This document shows positions 47,236 to 55,913 of a stretch of 64,000 nucleotides of DNA, in pieces. Below the pieces are notes generated by a model. That model saw only the letters and a program-made list of their open reading frames with translations. It searched no databases and had not been told where the DNA came from. The position numbers and the translations under genes are program-made. The stretch is from contig NZ_BAABKV010000001.1 in NCBI RefSeq assembly GCF_039544005.1, forward strand, positions 6,634,001 to 6,698,000, given 5' to 3'. Each line of letters begins with the position of its first letter. Position 1 is the stretch's first letter. This DNA is from Kitasatospora paranensis. Lineage in GTDB: Bacteria; Actinomycetota; Actinomycetes; Streptomycetales; Streptomycetaceae.

Positions 47236-48441
47236 CTACCCGGCGGTGTCCTGCGCGGCGGCCGCGAGCGCCCGGCGGACTTCGTCGGCCGGGTCGTCCT
47301 CGTGGTAGACCCGCTCGCTGAGCTCGATGCCGTCCAGGAACTCCTGGTACCGCACCGCGTACGCCAGGTGCATCAGCGGCCGCGCGAGGTCGAGCGCGCG
47401 CAGCGGGTCCGACCCCGGCACCGCCGCCGACCAGGCGCCGGCCCACACCGCGCGCACGTCCGCCCAGCGCTCGGGGCGGAGGAAGGCCCGCGGTCGCAGG
47501 CCGTCGAAGGCCGGATGGCCGTGGTGGGCGTCGGAGAAGTCCACCACCACCGTGCGCTCGCCGTCCGCGCGCCAGTTGCCCGGGTGGAAGTCGCCGTGCA
47601 CCAGGGTCTCCGGGAGCCCGCAGGCCTCCAGTGCGGCGATCCGGTCGGGCAGCCGGTCGAGGAGGCGCTGCGCGGCGGTGCGCTCGTCCGCGGTCAGCGC
47701 GTCGATCCGCGGCAGCAGCAGCGCGACCTGCTCGGCGAGCCGGTGCGGCGAGCCGTCGCGCAGGCCGTGGTCGGTCACGCCGGCCAGCCGGGCCTGGGCC
47801 GCTACCGTCCGGGCCACCGCGCCCAGCATCGCGTCGTCCGGCAGCCCCCAGCAGTCCACGCCGGGGACGTGGTCGAGCAGCAGCTGGCCCGGTGCCGAAC
47901 CGAGCACGGTCGGGACGAGCCCGCCGTCCACCGAGGCGATCAGGGCGATCGGCCCGGCCTCGTCCGCCCCGAACGGCGGCGTGGTCTTCAGCCAGACCGG
48001 CCCGTCCGCGGTGGGGATGCGCACCAGCCCGGAGAGGTTCCAGGTGCGCAGCTGCTCGACCGGGCCGGTGGCCGGGCGCCCGGCCACCCGCAGCGTGGCG
48101 CCGGCCCAGTCCAGGGCGGCCCGCAGCCCGTCGGCCCGCGCCCAGGCGGCGCGCAGCGGGTCCTCGGTGAGCTGGACGGTGCCGTCCGCGAGGGGGAGTT
48201 CAGGGCGTTGTACTGCCTCGGCGTGGTAGACGACGTGCCCGCCCGAGCAGCCCTCGCCGCCGGACGCCCCGACCAGCCGCAGCACCAGCACGGGCACCTC
48301 GAGCCGCTGCTCCAGCTCCCGGGCGACCGGTGCCACGTCCTGCCAGCGGGCGGTCGGCACCGGGAACGGCCCGACCTGCCCCAGGCGTTCGCCGTCGAGG
48401 GTCACCACTGCTGTCACCGTACGTGCTGCGCTGTCGTCCAC
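47236..48441 (-). CDS. Aminoglycoside phosphotransferase-family kinase with extra N-terminal domain
   Basis: A 401-residue APH/choline-kinase-fold protein. The catalytic loop is LVHGDFHPGNWRAD and the metal Asp lies in RTVVVDFSDAHHG. About 110 residues precede the kinase fold (VTLDGERLGQVGPFPVPT, VPVLVLRLVGASGGEG), a small beta-rich domain that I recognise only as common in streptomycete members. GTG 48441 is preferred (an in-frame ATG lies at 48477). It begins about 55 bases after the NOS gene ends on the same strand, so the two could be co-transcribed. The substrate is unknown; resistance, sugar or small-molecule phosphorylation are all possible. Confidence 0.85.
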   Translation of the reverse strand: MDDSAARTVTAVVTLDGERLGQVGPFPVPTARWQDVAPVARELEQRLEVPVLVLRLVGASGGEGCSGGHVVYHAEAVQRPELPLADGTVQLTEDPLRAAWARADGLRAALDWAGATLRVAGRPATGPVEQLRTWNLSGLVRIPTADGPVWLKTTPPFGADEAGPIALIASVDGGLVPTVLGSAPGQLLLDHVPGVDCWGLPDDAMLGAVARTVAAQARLAGVTDHGLRDGSPHRLAEQVALLLPRIDALTADERTAAQRLLDRLPDRIAALEACGLPETLVHGDFHPGNWRADGERTVVVDFSDAHHGHPAFDGLRPRAFLRPERWADVRAVWAGAWSAAVPGSDPLRALDLARPLMHLAYAVRYQEFLDGIELSERVYHEDDPADEVRRALAAAAQDTAG

Positions 48442-48495
48442 CCGCGCATTGTCATGGCGCCGCAGCCGATGCGCCACCGGATTTCGGACGGCGGG

Positions 48496-49698
48496 TCACC
48501 AGGGCGGCCGGGCCAGGAAGGCGGGCCGCTGGGCCGGGTCCACCGGGTCGTAGTAGCGGTGGTAGACGGGTGTCAGGCCGCCGGAGACGGGCGGCACGAT
48601 CCAGCTCCAGTCGGCGGGGGTGGGCCGCCCGAGCCGGCGCTCGCGCGCGATGTGCCGCAGGAACCGCTCGGACTCGGTGTGGTGGTCGGCGATGGTCACG
48701 CCGGCGGCCTGGAAGGAGTGCAGGACGGCGATGTTGAGCTCGACCAGGGCGCGGTCGCGCCAGAGCGTCCGGTCGCTGGAGGTGTCGAGCCCGAGGCGGT
48801 CGGCGACGGCGGCGAGCATGGCGTAGCGGTCGGCGTCGGCGAGGTTGCGGGCGCCGATCTCGGTGCCCATGTACCAGCCGTTGAACGGCGCCGCCGGGTA
48901 GCGGATCCCGCCGATCTCCAGCGTCATGTCGCTGATCGCGGGCACCGCGTACCAGCGCAGCCCGAGGGCGCCGAACCAGCGGTGCTCGGGGTGGGTCAGC
49001 GGCACCTGGAGGGCGGCGTCGTCGGGCACCTCGTACCAGCGGGGTTCGCTGCCGGGCCCGGTCTGGACGAGCAGCGGCAGGACGTCGAACCGCTCGCCGC
49101 CGCTCTTCCAGCCGAGTGCCCGGGCCCGCGCGGCCAGGTCGCCGCCGGCCGGGTCGCCCGTCCAGCCGCCGTCGGCCTCGCGGTAGCCGGCGTACCGGAC
49201 GAGCTGCTGGTTGAGGATCCGCGCGGCCGGCCGGCCGGGCCGGTCGGGGGCGAAGACGGTGATGGTGGGCCGGATCCGGCCGCCGTTGGTGGCGGCCCGC
49301 AGGTGGTCGAAGCAGGCCTCGGCGACGGCGTCGGGATCCTCGACGTGCCGCAGGTCGCGCACCACCAGGCTCTGCCAGTAGAGCCGGCCGATGCAGCGCG
49401 CCGCGTTGCGCCAGGCGACCCGGGCGCCGAAGGCGAGCTCGTCGGGGGTGTGCCGGTAGCCGCCGGTGCGTTCGAGGTCGGCGAGGACCTGGCGGACCCG
49501 GTCCGCCGGGTCGCCGGCCGCGGGGTGCTCCCGGTGGTACTGGCGGACGAAGGCGACCGCCAGTCCCGCGACCGACCCGGCCGTCGGCTCGGGCGGCGCG
49601 GGCGGCGCGGGCGGTGCGGCGTGCTGGTGGGCGTAGGGGCAGGCCCCGGCGGTGGCGGCGGGTCTGCGCGTGCGAATGCGGCTGAAGATCAAGGACAC
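48496..49698 (-). CDS. nos: Nitric oxide synthase oxygenase (bacterial NOS)
   Basis: A 400-residue bacterial NOS, the heme oxygenase domain alone. The heme-ligand Cys102 is in VAWRNAARCIGRLYWQSL; the L-Arg-binding Glu280 is in FNGWYMGTEIGARNLAD; and WSWIVPPVSGGLTPVYHRYYD carries the pterin-site residues near the C-terminus. It would convert arginine to citrulline and NO with electrons from a separate reductase, which is not adjacent. The first 40 residues (ACPYAHQHAAPPAPPAPP) are an unusual Pro/Ala-rich extension. No nitrating P450 (TxtE-like) gene is nearby, so stress protection or signalling is likelier than toxin nitration. The following APH-like gene may be co-transcribed. Confidence 0.94.
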   Translation of the reverse strand: MSLIFSRIRTRRPAATAGACPYAHQHAAPPAPPAPPEPTAGSVAGLAVAFVRQYHREHPAAGDPADRVRQVLADLERTGGYRHTPDELAFGARVAWRNAARCIGRLYWQSLVVRDLRHVEDPDAVAEACFDHLRAATNGGRIRPTITVFAPDRPGRPAARILNQQLVRYAGYREADGGWTGDPAGGDLAARARALGWKSGGERFDVLPLLVQTGPGSEPRWYEVPDDAALQVPLTHPEHRWFGALGLRWYAVPAISDMTLEIGGIRYPAAPFNGWYMGTEIGARNLADADRYAMLAAVADRLGLDTSSDRTLWRDRALVELNIAVLHSFQAAGVTIADHHTESERFLRHIARERRLGRPTPADWSWIVPPVSGGLTPVYHRYYDPVDPAQRPAFLARPPW

Positions 49699-49801
49699 AT
49701 CCCTCCCGGATCCATGGGTACCGGATGTGTCCGGGCGGGCGCGCAGAGTGTGCGAATCGGCCCTACGCCCGAGCCCAACGGCGCTAGGGTGGCCCGACGC
49801 G

Positions 49802-49837
49802 CACGAGGGCGCCCGCCGTGCGGCGGGCGCCCTCGTG
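49802..49837 (-). terminator. Strong terminator hairpin after sugar transporter gene
   Basis: A perfect 17-bp stem (CACGAGGGCGCCCGCCG 49802-49818 with its complement 49821-49837) with a TG centre lies 24 bases after the stop of the minus-strand transporter and before the NOS gene. It separates the two transcripts. Confidence 0.85.
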
Positions 49838-49860
49838 GACCTGTGCTGCCGCTCGGGCGG

Positions 49861-51285
49861 TCAGCCCATGTCCTCCAGCCGGACGCCCTTGGTCTCCTTC
49901 ATGAAGCGGGCCACGAAGGGGATCGACAGCAGGGCGAACGCCGCGTAGACCGCGTAGGTCGCCGACAGGTTCCAGCGGGACATCGCCGGGAACGACACGG
50001 TGATCGCCCAGTTCGCCACCCACTGCGCGGATGCCGCCACCGACAGCGCGGCGGCCCGGATCCGGTTGGGGAACATCTCGCCGAGCATGACCCAGACCAC
50101 CACGCCCCAGGAGAGCGCGAAGAACAGCACGAAGAGGTTGGCGGCCACCAGTGCCACCGTGCCCTGGAGGTCGGGCAGCGTGACGTTGTCGCCGCTGCCG
50201 GTCGCCGAGGAGAACGCCCAGGCGGCGGCGCCCAGGCTGACCGCCATGCCGGCCGAGCCGATCAGGGCGAGCGGCTTGCGGCCGATCCGGTCGACCAGCA
50301 GGACGGCGACCACGGTGCCGGCGATGTTGATCACCGAGCCGACGAAGCTGATCAGCAGCGAGTTGCTCTGGTCGATGCCGACGGACTGCCAGAGGATCGA
50401 CGAGTAGTAGAAGATCACGTTGATGCCGACCAGCTGCTGGAACACCGACAGCCCGATGCCGACCCAGACGATCGGCAGCAGGCCGGCCCGGCCGCCCAGC
50501 AGGTCGCGGAAGCGCGGCCGGTGGTCCGAGGCGATCAGGCCCCGGATCTCGGCGATCCGGCCCTCGGTGTCGGCCTGCTCGCCTTCGACCTCGCGCAGCA
50601 CCCTGCGGGCCTCGTCCAGCCGGCCGGCCGAGATCAGGAAGCGCGGCGACTCGGGGATCGCCGCCGCCAGCACGAAGTAGACCACCGCCGGGACGACGCA
50701 GATGCCGAGCATCCACTGCCAGGCCTCCAGCCCGAGCAGCGTGCCACGGGTGTCACCGCCGGCGGCGTCCGCCAGCAGCCAGTTCACCAGCTGGGAGATC
50801 GCGATGCCGAGCACGATCGCGGCCTGCTGGAAGGAGGCCAGCCGGCCGCGGTACCCGGTCGGTGCCACCTCCGCGATGTAGGTGGGGGCGATCACCGAGG
50901 CGATGCCGATCGCGGCGCCGCCGAGCACCCGCCAGCAGGCGAGGTCCCAGGCGGCGAACGGCAGCATGGAGCCGACCGCACTGACCGCGAACAGCACGGC
51001 GGCCGCCTTCATGACCCGAATGCGGCCGTACCGGTCGGCGAACCGGCCGGCGAGCGCCGCGCCGACCGCGGAGCCGAGCAGCGCGGAGGAGACGATCAGC
51101 CCGGTGGCGCCGTCCCCGATCCCGAACCGGTCCTGGATGCCGGAGACGGCGCCGTTGATCACCGAGCTGTCGTAGCCGAACAGAAAGCCGCCGAGGGCGG
51201 CCGCGGCCGTGATGAAGACCACGAACCCCAGTCGGTCGGGGGCGGCCTGGGCACGCTCCGCTGCGGGTTCTCGGGTGACGCTCAC
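49861..51285 (-). CDS. Sugar porter MFS transporter (GlcP-like)
   Basis: A 474-residue sugar porter with 12 TM segments. Family signatures: ALGGFLFGYDSSVINGAV in TM1, GRFADRYGRIRVM, PTYIAEVAPTGYRGRLASF, PESPRFL (PESPR), FQQLVGINVIFYYSS in TM7, LLVDRIGRKPL, and WVMLGEMFPNRIRA. It most resembles the streptomycete glucose permease GlcP and related proton symporters. GTG 51285 has AGGAG 7 bases upstream. It is monocistronic: an AT-richer 150-base gap precedes it and a strong hairpin follows. The substrate (glucose or another hexose) is inferred. Confidence 0.9.
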   Translation of the reverse strand: MSVTREPAAERAQAAPDRLGFVVFITAAAALGGFLFGYDSSVINGAVSGIQDRFGIGDGATGLIVSSALLGSAVGAALAGRFADRYGRIRVMKAAAVLFAVSAVGSMLPFAAWDLACWRVLGGAAIGIASVIAPTYIAEVAPTGYRGRLASFQQAAIVLGIAISQLVNWLLADAAGGDTRGTLLGLEAWQWMLGICVVPAVVYFVLAAAIPESPRFLISAGRLDEARRVLREVEGEQADTEGRIAEIRGLIASDHRPRFRDLLGGRAGLLPIVWVGIGLSVFQQLVGINVIFYYSSILWQSVGIDQSNSLLISFVGSVINIAGTVVAVLLVDRIGRKPLALIGSAGMAVSLGAAAWAFSSATGSGDNVTLPDLQGTVALVAANLFVLFFALSWGVVVWVMLGEMFPNRIRAAALSVAASAQWVANWAITVSFPAMSRWNLSATYAVYAAFALLSIPFVARFMKETKGVRLEDMG

Positions 51286-51434
51286 GATCGGACTCCTGGG
51301 TACTCAACACTGAGAGAGGCGTCGAGATCGTAACCCGCTTCTCTTCATCACTTGTACGCAGGATCCGATAGATGGGACAAAACGTCGATCACTGACTTCA
51401 TTGATCGAAGGATTGAGCGGCCCCCGGGGGCCGG

Positions 51435-52406
51435 TCAGACGGGCGTGGCGAGGGACAGCCCGAAGCGCCCGGAGCCGTCCGTCCACCACTCGGTCAGCCG
51501 CAGGCCGGCCGCCGCCAGCTCGTCGGCCACCCGCTCGCGGCGGAACTTCGCGGACACCTCCGTCCGCAGCTCCTCGCCTGCGTCGAAGTGCACCGGCAGG
51601 TCCAGCGCCGGGATCTTCACGGTCTGCGCCCGCCGCGACCGCAGCCGCATCTCGATCCACTCCCGGTCCGCGTCCCAGAGCGCCACGTGCTCGAAGGCGT
51701 CCGGGTCGAAGTCGGCGTCCAGCTCGCGGTCCAGCACGTTCAGCACGTTCTTGTTGAACTCCGCCGTGACGCCGGCCGCGTCGTCGTACGCGGCCACCAG
51801 CACCGCCGGGTCCTTCACCAGGTCGGTGCCCAGCAGCAGGGCGTCGCCCGGCTCCAGCGCGCCCCGCAGGGTGCGCAGGAAGGCGGCCCGCTCCTCGGGG
51901 AGGAAGTTGCCGAGCGTCCCGCCCAGGAAGGCCACCAGGCGCGGCCCGCCGCGCGGCGGCAGCCCGAGCCCCTTGGTGAAGTCGGACAGCACGGCGTGCA
52001 CCGCGAGCCCCGGGTACTCGGCGGTCAGCGCGTGCCCGGCCGCGTCCAGCGCGCTCTCGCTGACGTCCACCGGCACGTACGTCTCCAGCGTGCCCAGGCC
52101 GCGCAGGGCGTCCAGCAGCAGCCGGGTCTTCTCGGAGGACCCGGACCCGAGCTCCACCAGCGTCCTGGCCTTGGTCAGCACGGCGATCTCGGCGGCCCGC
52201 GCGGTCAGGATCTCCCGCTCGGCCCGGGTCGGGTAGTACTCGGGCAGCCGGGTGATCTCCTCGAACAGCTCGCTGCCCCGCGCGTCGTAGAACCATTTCG
52301 GCGGCAGCCACTTGGGACTCGCCGTCAGGCCGCTGCGCACGTCGTGGCGTAGCGCGTGGCTGAAGTGGTCGGCGGGCAGCAGGCGGGTCAGGTCGTAGGT
52401 GCTCAC
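51435..52406 (-). CDS. egtD: L-histidine N-alpha-methyltransferase (EgtD)
   Basis: A 323-residue SAM-dependent methyltransferase that trimethylates histidine to hercynine, the first ergothioneine step. Visible: PPKWFYDARGSELFEEITRLPEYYPTRAER (His-binding N-terminal part), the SAM motif VELGSGSSEKTRLLLDAL, VPVDVSESAL, FLGGTLGNF and LLGTDLVKD, and a C-terminal EVSAKFRRERV with the substrate-binding Glu/Ser region. GTG 52406 lies 12 bases after the egtC stop. It is the last gene of the egtA-egtB-egtC-egtD order on the minus strand. Confidence 0.95.
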   Translation of the reverse strand: MSTYDLTRLLPADHFSHALRHDVRSGLTASPKWLPPKWFYDARGSELFEEITRLPEYYPTRAEREILTARAAEIAVLTKARTLVELGSGSSEKTRLLLDALRGLGTLETYVPVDVSESALDAAGHALTAEYPGLAVHAVLSDFTKGLGLPPRGGPRLVAFLGGTLGNFLPEERAAFLRTLRGALEPGDALLLGTDLVKDPAVLVAAYDDAAGVTAEFNKNVLNVLDRELDADFDPDAFEHVALWDADREWIEMRLRSRRAQTVKIPALDLPVHFDAGEELRTEVSAKFRRERVADELAAAGLRLTEWWTDGSGRFGLSLATPV

Positions 52407-52418
52407 GGCGTGTCGTCC

Positions 52419-53165
52419 TTACGCGTCGGGGCTGTCGATGGGATGGACGGTGATGCCCGCCGGGGTGGCGAGCAGCAGGCTCCGGTCGGGGACCTCGGTC
52501 CAGCCGGGGGCGTCGTCGTACGGCTCGGAGGCGACCACGACGCCCGGGCCGGACCGGTGGAACAGCGTGTCGCCCCACGCGGTCGCGGCGATCGAGGAGC
52601 CGTCGGTCAGGAGCAGGTTCAGCCGGGCCGGGCCGTACTTCGCGGCCTCCCGGACGGTGTCGGCGAGCGCCTCGCCGAGCTCCGCGCCGGCCTGCAGTCG
52701 GGCCTGCACCAGCGCCCAGAGCAGGGCCGAGTCGCTGCGCGCCTCCAGCGCCATCAGCTCGGCGGCGGGCAGCGTGGCGGCCAGCGGTCCGTACGCCGCG
52801 GGCCAGCCGGGCAGTGCGCCGTTGTGGCTGAACAGCCGGCGTCCGTCGGTGAAGGGCGCGGCCGCCGCCTCGCCGGGGGCGCAGCCCGCGGTGGCGGAGC
52901 GGACGGCGGCCAGCAGGGCCCGGGTGCGCACCACCCGGGCCAGGTCGGCGAAGGCCTCGTCGGCCCAGACCGGCCCGGCCCTGCGGTAGCGGGCCGGCCG
53001 CTCGTCGCCGTCGGCGTACCAGCCGAGGCCGAAGCCGTCCGCGTTGACCGTGCCGTACCGTTGGCGGCGGGGCGCCCAGGACTGGTGCACCAGCGCGTAC
53101 GGCGGCTCGGCCAGCACCGCGCCGGGGGCCAGCGGCTCGCCCAGGTAGGCGAGATGGCGGCACAT
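52419..53165 (-). CDS. egtC: Gamma-glutamyl-hercynylcysteine sulfoxide hydrolase (EgtC)
   Basis: A 248-residue class II glutamine-amidotransferase-fold hydrolase. The N-terminal Cys2 nucleophile is exposed after Met removal (MCRHLAYLGEP). NADGFGLGWYADGDERPARYR, VRTRALLAAVRSAT and LFSHNGALPGWP are the conserved glutamine-site blocks. It removes the gamma-glutamyl group from the EgtB product. ATG 53165 overlaps the EgtB stop (TGATG). Its place between egtB and egtD fixes the assignment. Confidence 0.95.
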   Translation of the reverse strand: MCRHLAYLGEPLAPGAVLAEPPYALVHQSWAPRRQRYGTVNADGFGLGWYADGDERPARYRRAGPVWADEAFADLARVVRTRALLAAVRSATAGCAPGEAAAAPFTDGRRLFSHNGALPGWPAAYGPLAATLPAAELMALEARSDSALLWALVQARLQAGAELGEALADTVREAAKYGPARLNLLLTDGSSIAATAWGDTLFHRSGPGVVVASEPYDDAPGWTEVPDRSLLLATPAGITVHPIDSPDA

Positions 53166-54493
53166 CAGGCGCCCTCCTGGTCGCGGGCGGTGCGGAAGCC
53201 GGCGAAGATCTGCCGGCGGACCGGGTAGTCCCAGTTGCGGAAGGTGCCCCGGCAGGCGACCGGCGCCACCGCGAACGAGCCGCCCCGCAGCACCTTGTAC
53301 TCGGGCCCGAAGAACACCTCCGAGTACTCCTTGTACGGCCAGGCCCGGAAGCCGGGGTAGGGCAGGAAGTCGCTCGCCGTCCACTCCCAGACGTCGCCGA
53401 TCAGCTGCCGGGCGCCGCAGGGCGCCTGACCCGCGGGGTAGCCGCTGGCCGGGGCCGGCTGCAGGTGCCGCTGGCCGAGGTTGGCGTGCTCGGGGCCGGG
53501 CGCCGCGTCGCCCCACGGGAAGCGGCGGGAGCGGCCGCTCGCCGGATCGTGGCGGGCGGCCTTCTCCCACTCGGCCTCGGTCGGCAGCCGCCGCCCGGCC
53601 CAGCGCGCGTAGGCGTCCGCCTCGTACCAGCTGACGTGCAGCACCGGTTCGTCGGCGGGCACCGGCTCGGTGCCGCCGAAGCGCCGGCGCAGCCACTGGT
53701 CGCCGTCGCGGCTCCAGAACAGCGGGGCGCCGAGCCCGGCGTTCGTCCGGTGCTCCCAGCCCTGCGGCGTCCACCAGCGCGGGTCGTCGTACCCGCCGTC
53801 GGCGATGAAGGCCTGGTAGGCGCCGTTGGTGACGGGCGCGGTGTCCAGCCAGTAGGCGGGCAGGTCGACCCGGTGGGCCGGCCGCTCGTTGTCCAGTGCC
53901 CACGGCTCGGTGTCGGTGCCCATGGTGAACGGCCCGGCCGGCACCAGGACTTCGGCCGGAAGGCCGGTCGCATCGGCCGGTGCCGCAGGGGGCGGGGGAG
54001 CGGCCAGGACGGCTGCGCCCGCGCGCAGCTGGTGGGTGGCGAGCATGGTCTCGTCGTGCTGCTGCTCGTGCTGGGCGATCATGCCGAAGGCGAAGCCGGC
54101 GTCCAGCAGTGGCGCGCCCTCCAGCGGGCTGGCCTCCAGCAGGTCGAGCACCCGGCCGCGCACCTCGTGGGCGTAGCGGCGGGCCTCGGCGGGCGGCAGC
54201 AGCGGCAGGCTCGGCCGCTCGGCCCGGGGGTGTTCGAACGCGTCGTACAGCGGGTCGATCTCCGGGTGCATCGGGTCCCGGCCGCCGACGTTGCGCAGCA
54301 GCCAGAGCTCCTCCTGGTTGCCGATGTGCGCGAGGTCCCACACCAGCGGGGACATCAGTGGTGAGTGCTGCGCCGTCAGGTCGGGCTCGTCCAGGCAGTC
54401 GGTCAGGCCGGCGGTGCGGGCGCGGGCGGACTCCAGCTCGGCGGCGATCAGCTCGCGCAGCAGCGCCGGGTCGGTGCGGTCGGCGTTCAGCAC
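53165..54493 (-). CDS. egtB: Hercynine oxygenase / sulfoxide synthase (EgtB)
   Basis: A 442-residue non-heme iron sulfoxide synthase that joins gamma-glutamyl-cysteine to hercynine with oxygen. The DinB-like N-domain has the iron His motif AQHEQQHDETML (HxxxHxE, His142, His146, Glu148) and His56 in DLAHIGNQEELW. The C-terminal formylglycine-generating-enzyme-like domain begins VPAGPFTMGTD and contains LPTEAEWEKAAR, GDVWEWTASDFLPYPGF and KVLRGGSF. GTG 54493 overlaps the end of egtA by 7 bases. The use of gamma-glutamyl-cysteine is consistent with adjacent egtA and egtC. Confidence 0.95.
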   Translation of the reverse strand: MLNADRTDPALLRELIAAELESARARTAGLTDCLDEPDLTAQHSPLMSPLVWDLAHIGNQEELWLLRNVGGRDPMHPEIDPLYDAFEHPRAERPSLPLLPPAEARRYAHEVRGRVLDLLEASPLEGAPLLDAGFAFGMIAQHEQQHDETMLATHQLRAGAAVLAAPPPPAAPADATGLPAEVLVPAGPFTMGTDTEPWALDNERPAHRVDLPAYWLDTAPVTNGAYQAFIADGGYDDPRWWTPQGWEHRTNAGLGAPLFWSRDGDQWLRRRFGGTEPVPADEPVLHVSWYEADAYARWAGRRLPTEAEWEKAARHDPASGRSRRFPWGDAAPGPEHANLGQRHLQPAPASGYPAGQAPCGARQLIGDVWEWTASDFLPYPGFRAWPYKEYSEVFFGPEYKVLRGGSFAVAPVACRGTFRNWDYPVRRQIFAGFRTARDQEGA

Positions 54494-55826
54494 GGTGCGT
54501 CCTCCTCGACGGCGGGGCGGCGGCCGGCCCGTACGGCGTCCAGCTGGTCGTCGGCGGGGCAGCGGCCGCGTGCGGGGTAGCGCTCGGCGTAGTCGGTCAG
54601 GGCGCGTCGCAGCGGTTCGGTGCCCGGGCGGCGGGCCAGCGCCCGTTCGGCGGCGGCGAAGCAGCCGAGGGCGGCCCGGCGCAGCTCGGGGTCGGCGGTG
54701 GCGTGGGTGGCGGCCCGTCGCCAGAGGCTGTTGCGCGGGGCGGCGGGCGGCTTGCCCCGGCCGAGCGGCTCCACGGCGGCGGACGCGGCGTCGGCCGCCT
54801 CCGGGTCGTCCAGGAGCGCGGTGACCAGGGCGAGCGGCACGAGCCAGCCGTCGCCGGGCTGGGCGTCGATCATCCGCAGCTCCAGGTGGCCGCGGGGCCG
54901 GACGGGCGGGAACAGCGTGGTGCGGTGGTACTCCAGGTCCGCGAGGGTGGCCGGGCGCTCACCGGCGCCGCGCAGCCAGTCGCGGAAGGTCAGCCCGGCG
55001 GGCGCCGTCCAGGGCACCGGGTCGGGGCGGCGGACGCAGAGCACCTCGGCGTCCAGCACGTACCGCGCCCAGGCCTCCCGGGGGTCGCCGTCGGCGGGCG
55101 GGGCGAGCGTGCGGCTCGGGTCCATCCGGGACCACACCACCTGGCGGCTGGACCGGAACCCGGTCGGCCGGCCGTCCAGCAGCGGGGAGTTGGCGAACGC
55201 GGCGACCAGCACCGGCCCGAGCCGGTGGAGGAGGTGCCAGCGGGCGGCCACGGCGGGCTCGGTGCCCGCGTCCACGTTGACCTGGACGGAGGCGGTGCCG
55301 GTCATCATGATCCGGCCCCAGGGCCCGGACCGGTCGAAGAAGGTCTCCATGGCCCGGTACCGGGGGTGTTCGGCGAGCATCCGGCGTTCGCGCCGCAGCG
55401 GGTCGGTGCCGGTGCCGGTCAGCCGGAGCCCCTCGGCGGCGAGTGCGGTGCGCAGGGCGGCCTGGTCGCGCCGGAGGTCCTCGGCGCAGTCGGCGGGGGA
55501 GGGGAGGGCCGGGAGCTGAGCTCGACCTGGCCGCCCGGTTCGCGGGTGAAGCGGGAGCCGGCGGGGAACCGCGGCCCGTCGGGGTGGTCCGGGAGGGCCG
55601 CCAGTGCGGCGGCCGTGCGCGCCGGGTCGACCGGTGCCTCCGGACATCGGGTGTCGTGGACGAACCACTCGGCCTCGACGCCCACCAGGGCGGGTGGCCC
55701 GATCTTGAAGCAGATGCCGGCCAGGTGGGTCTCGGCGGATGCCTCGGTCAGCGGTGTCACGCTCGGTGTCGGCACCGGCAGATCGGCGGTGCACTGCAGG
55801 TGGACTGGTATCACCGGACTCACCAT
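54487..55826 (-). CDS. egtA: Glutamate-cysteine ligase of ergothioneine pathway (EgtA; frame broken near 55515)
   Basis: A GCS2-type ligase of about 446 residues making gamma-glutamyl-cysteine. N-terminal part: LVGVEAEWFVHDTRCP, PPALVG, FTREPGGQVELSS; main part: DPLRRERRMLAEHPRYRAMETFFDR, IMMTGTASVQVNVDAG, RSSRQVVWSRMDPSRT. These lie in two frames that meet around the GAGCTCAGCTC at 55517-55527, where one base is missing. ATG 55826 is used; it has a nearby GAGGG but poor spacing. The 87-base gap after the MalY-type gene contains TTGACC, so a separate promoter is possible. It forms the head of the egtABCD set. Confidence 0.88.
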
Positions 55827-55913
55827 CCCTCGGTTCGCGATTGCGGCCCGGTCTTTCCTGCTCAGTCTGCTACGCGTCAAACATCGCCGCCGCTTCACGC
55901 AGGTCAAGGCATG

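Noticed and set aside
48496..49698. NOS as part of a thaxtomin-like nitration pathway
   Set aside because: No TxtE-type P450 or NRPS is adjacent; the only P450 in the window (26114-27325) is over 20 kb away in another context.
49802..49837. The 17-bp inverted repeat as an attachment or recombination site
   Set aside because: It sits right after a stop codon in a short intergenic gap with no integrase or direct repeat nearby; a terminator is sufficient.
47206..51333. A 1375-codon open frame on the plus strand
   Set aside because: It lies antisense across the APH-like, NOS and sugar-transporter genes, has Arg/Gly/Pro-rich composition and no recognisable domain. Long antisense frames are expected where third positions are almost always G or C.
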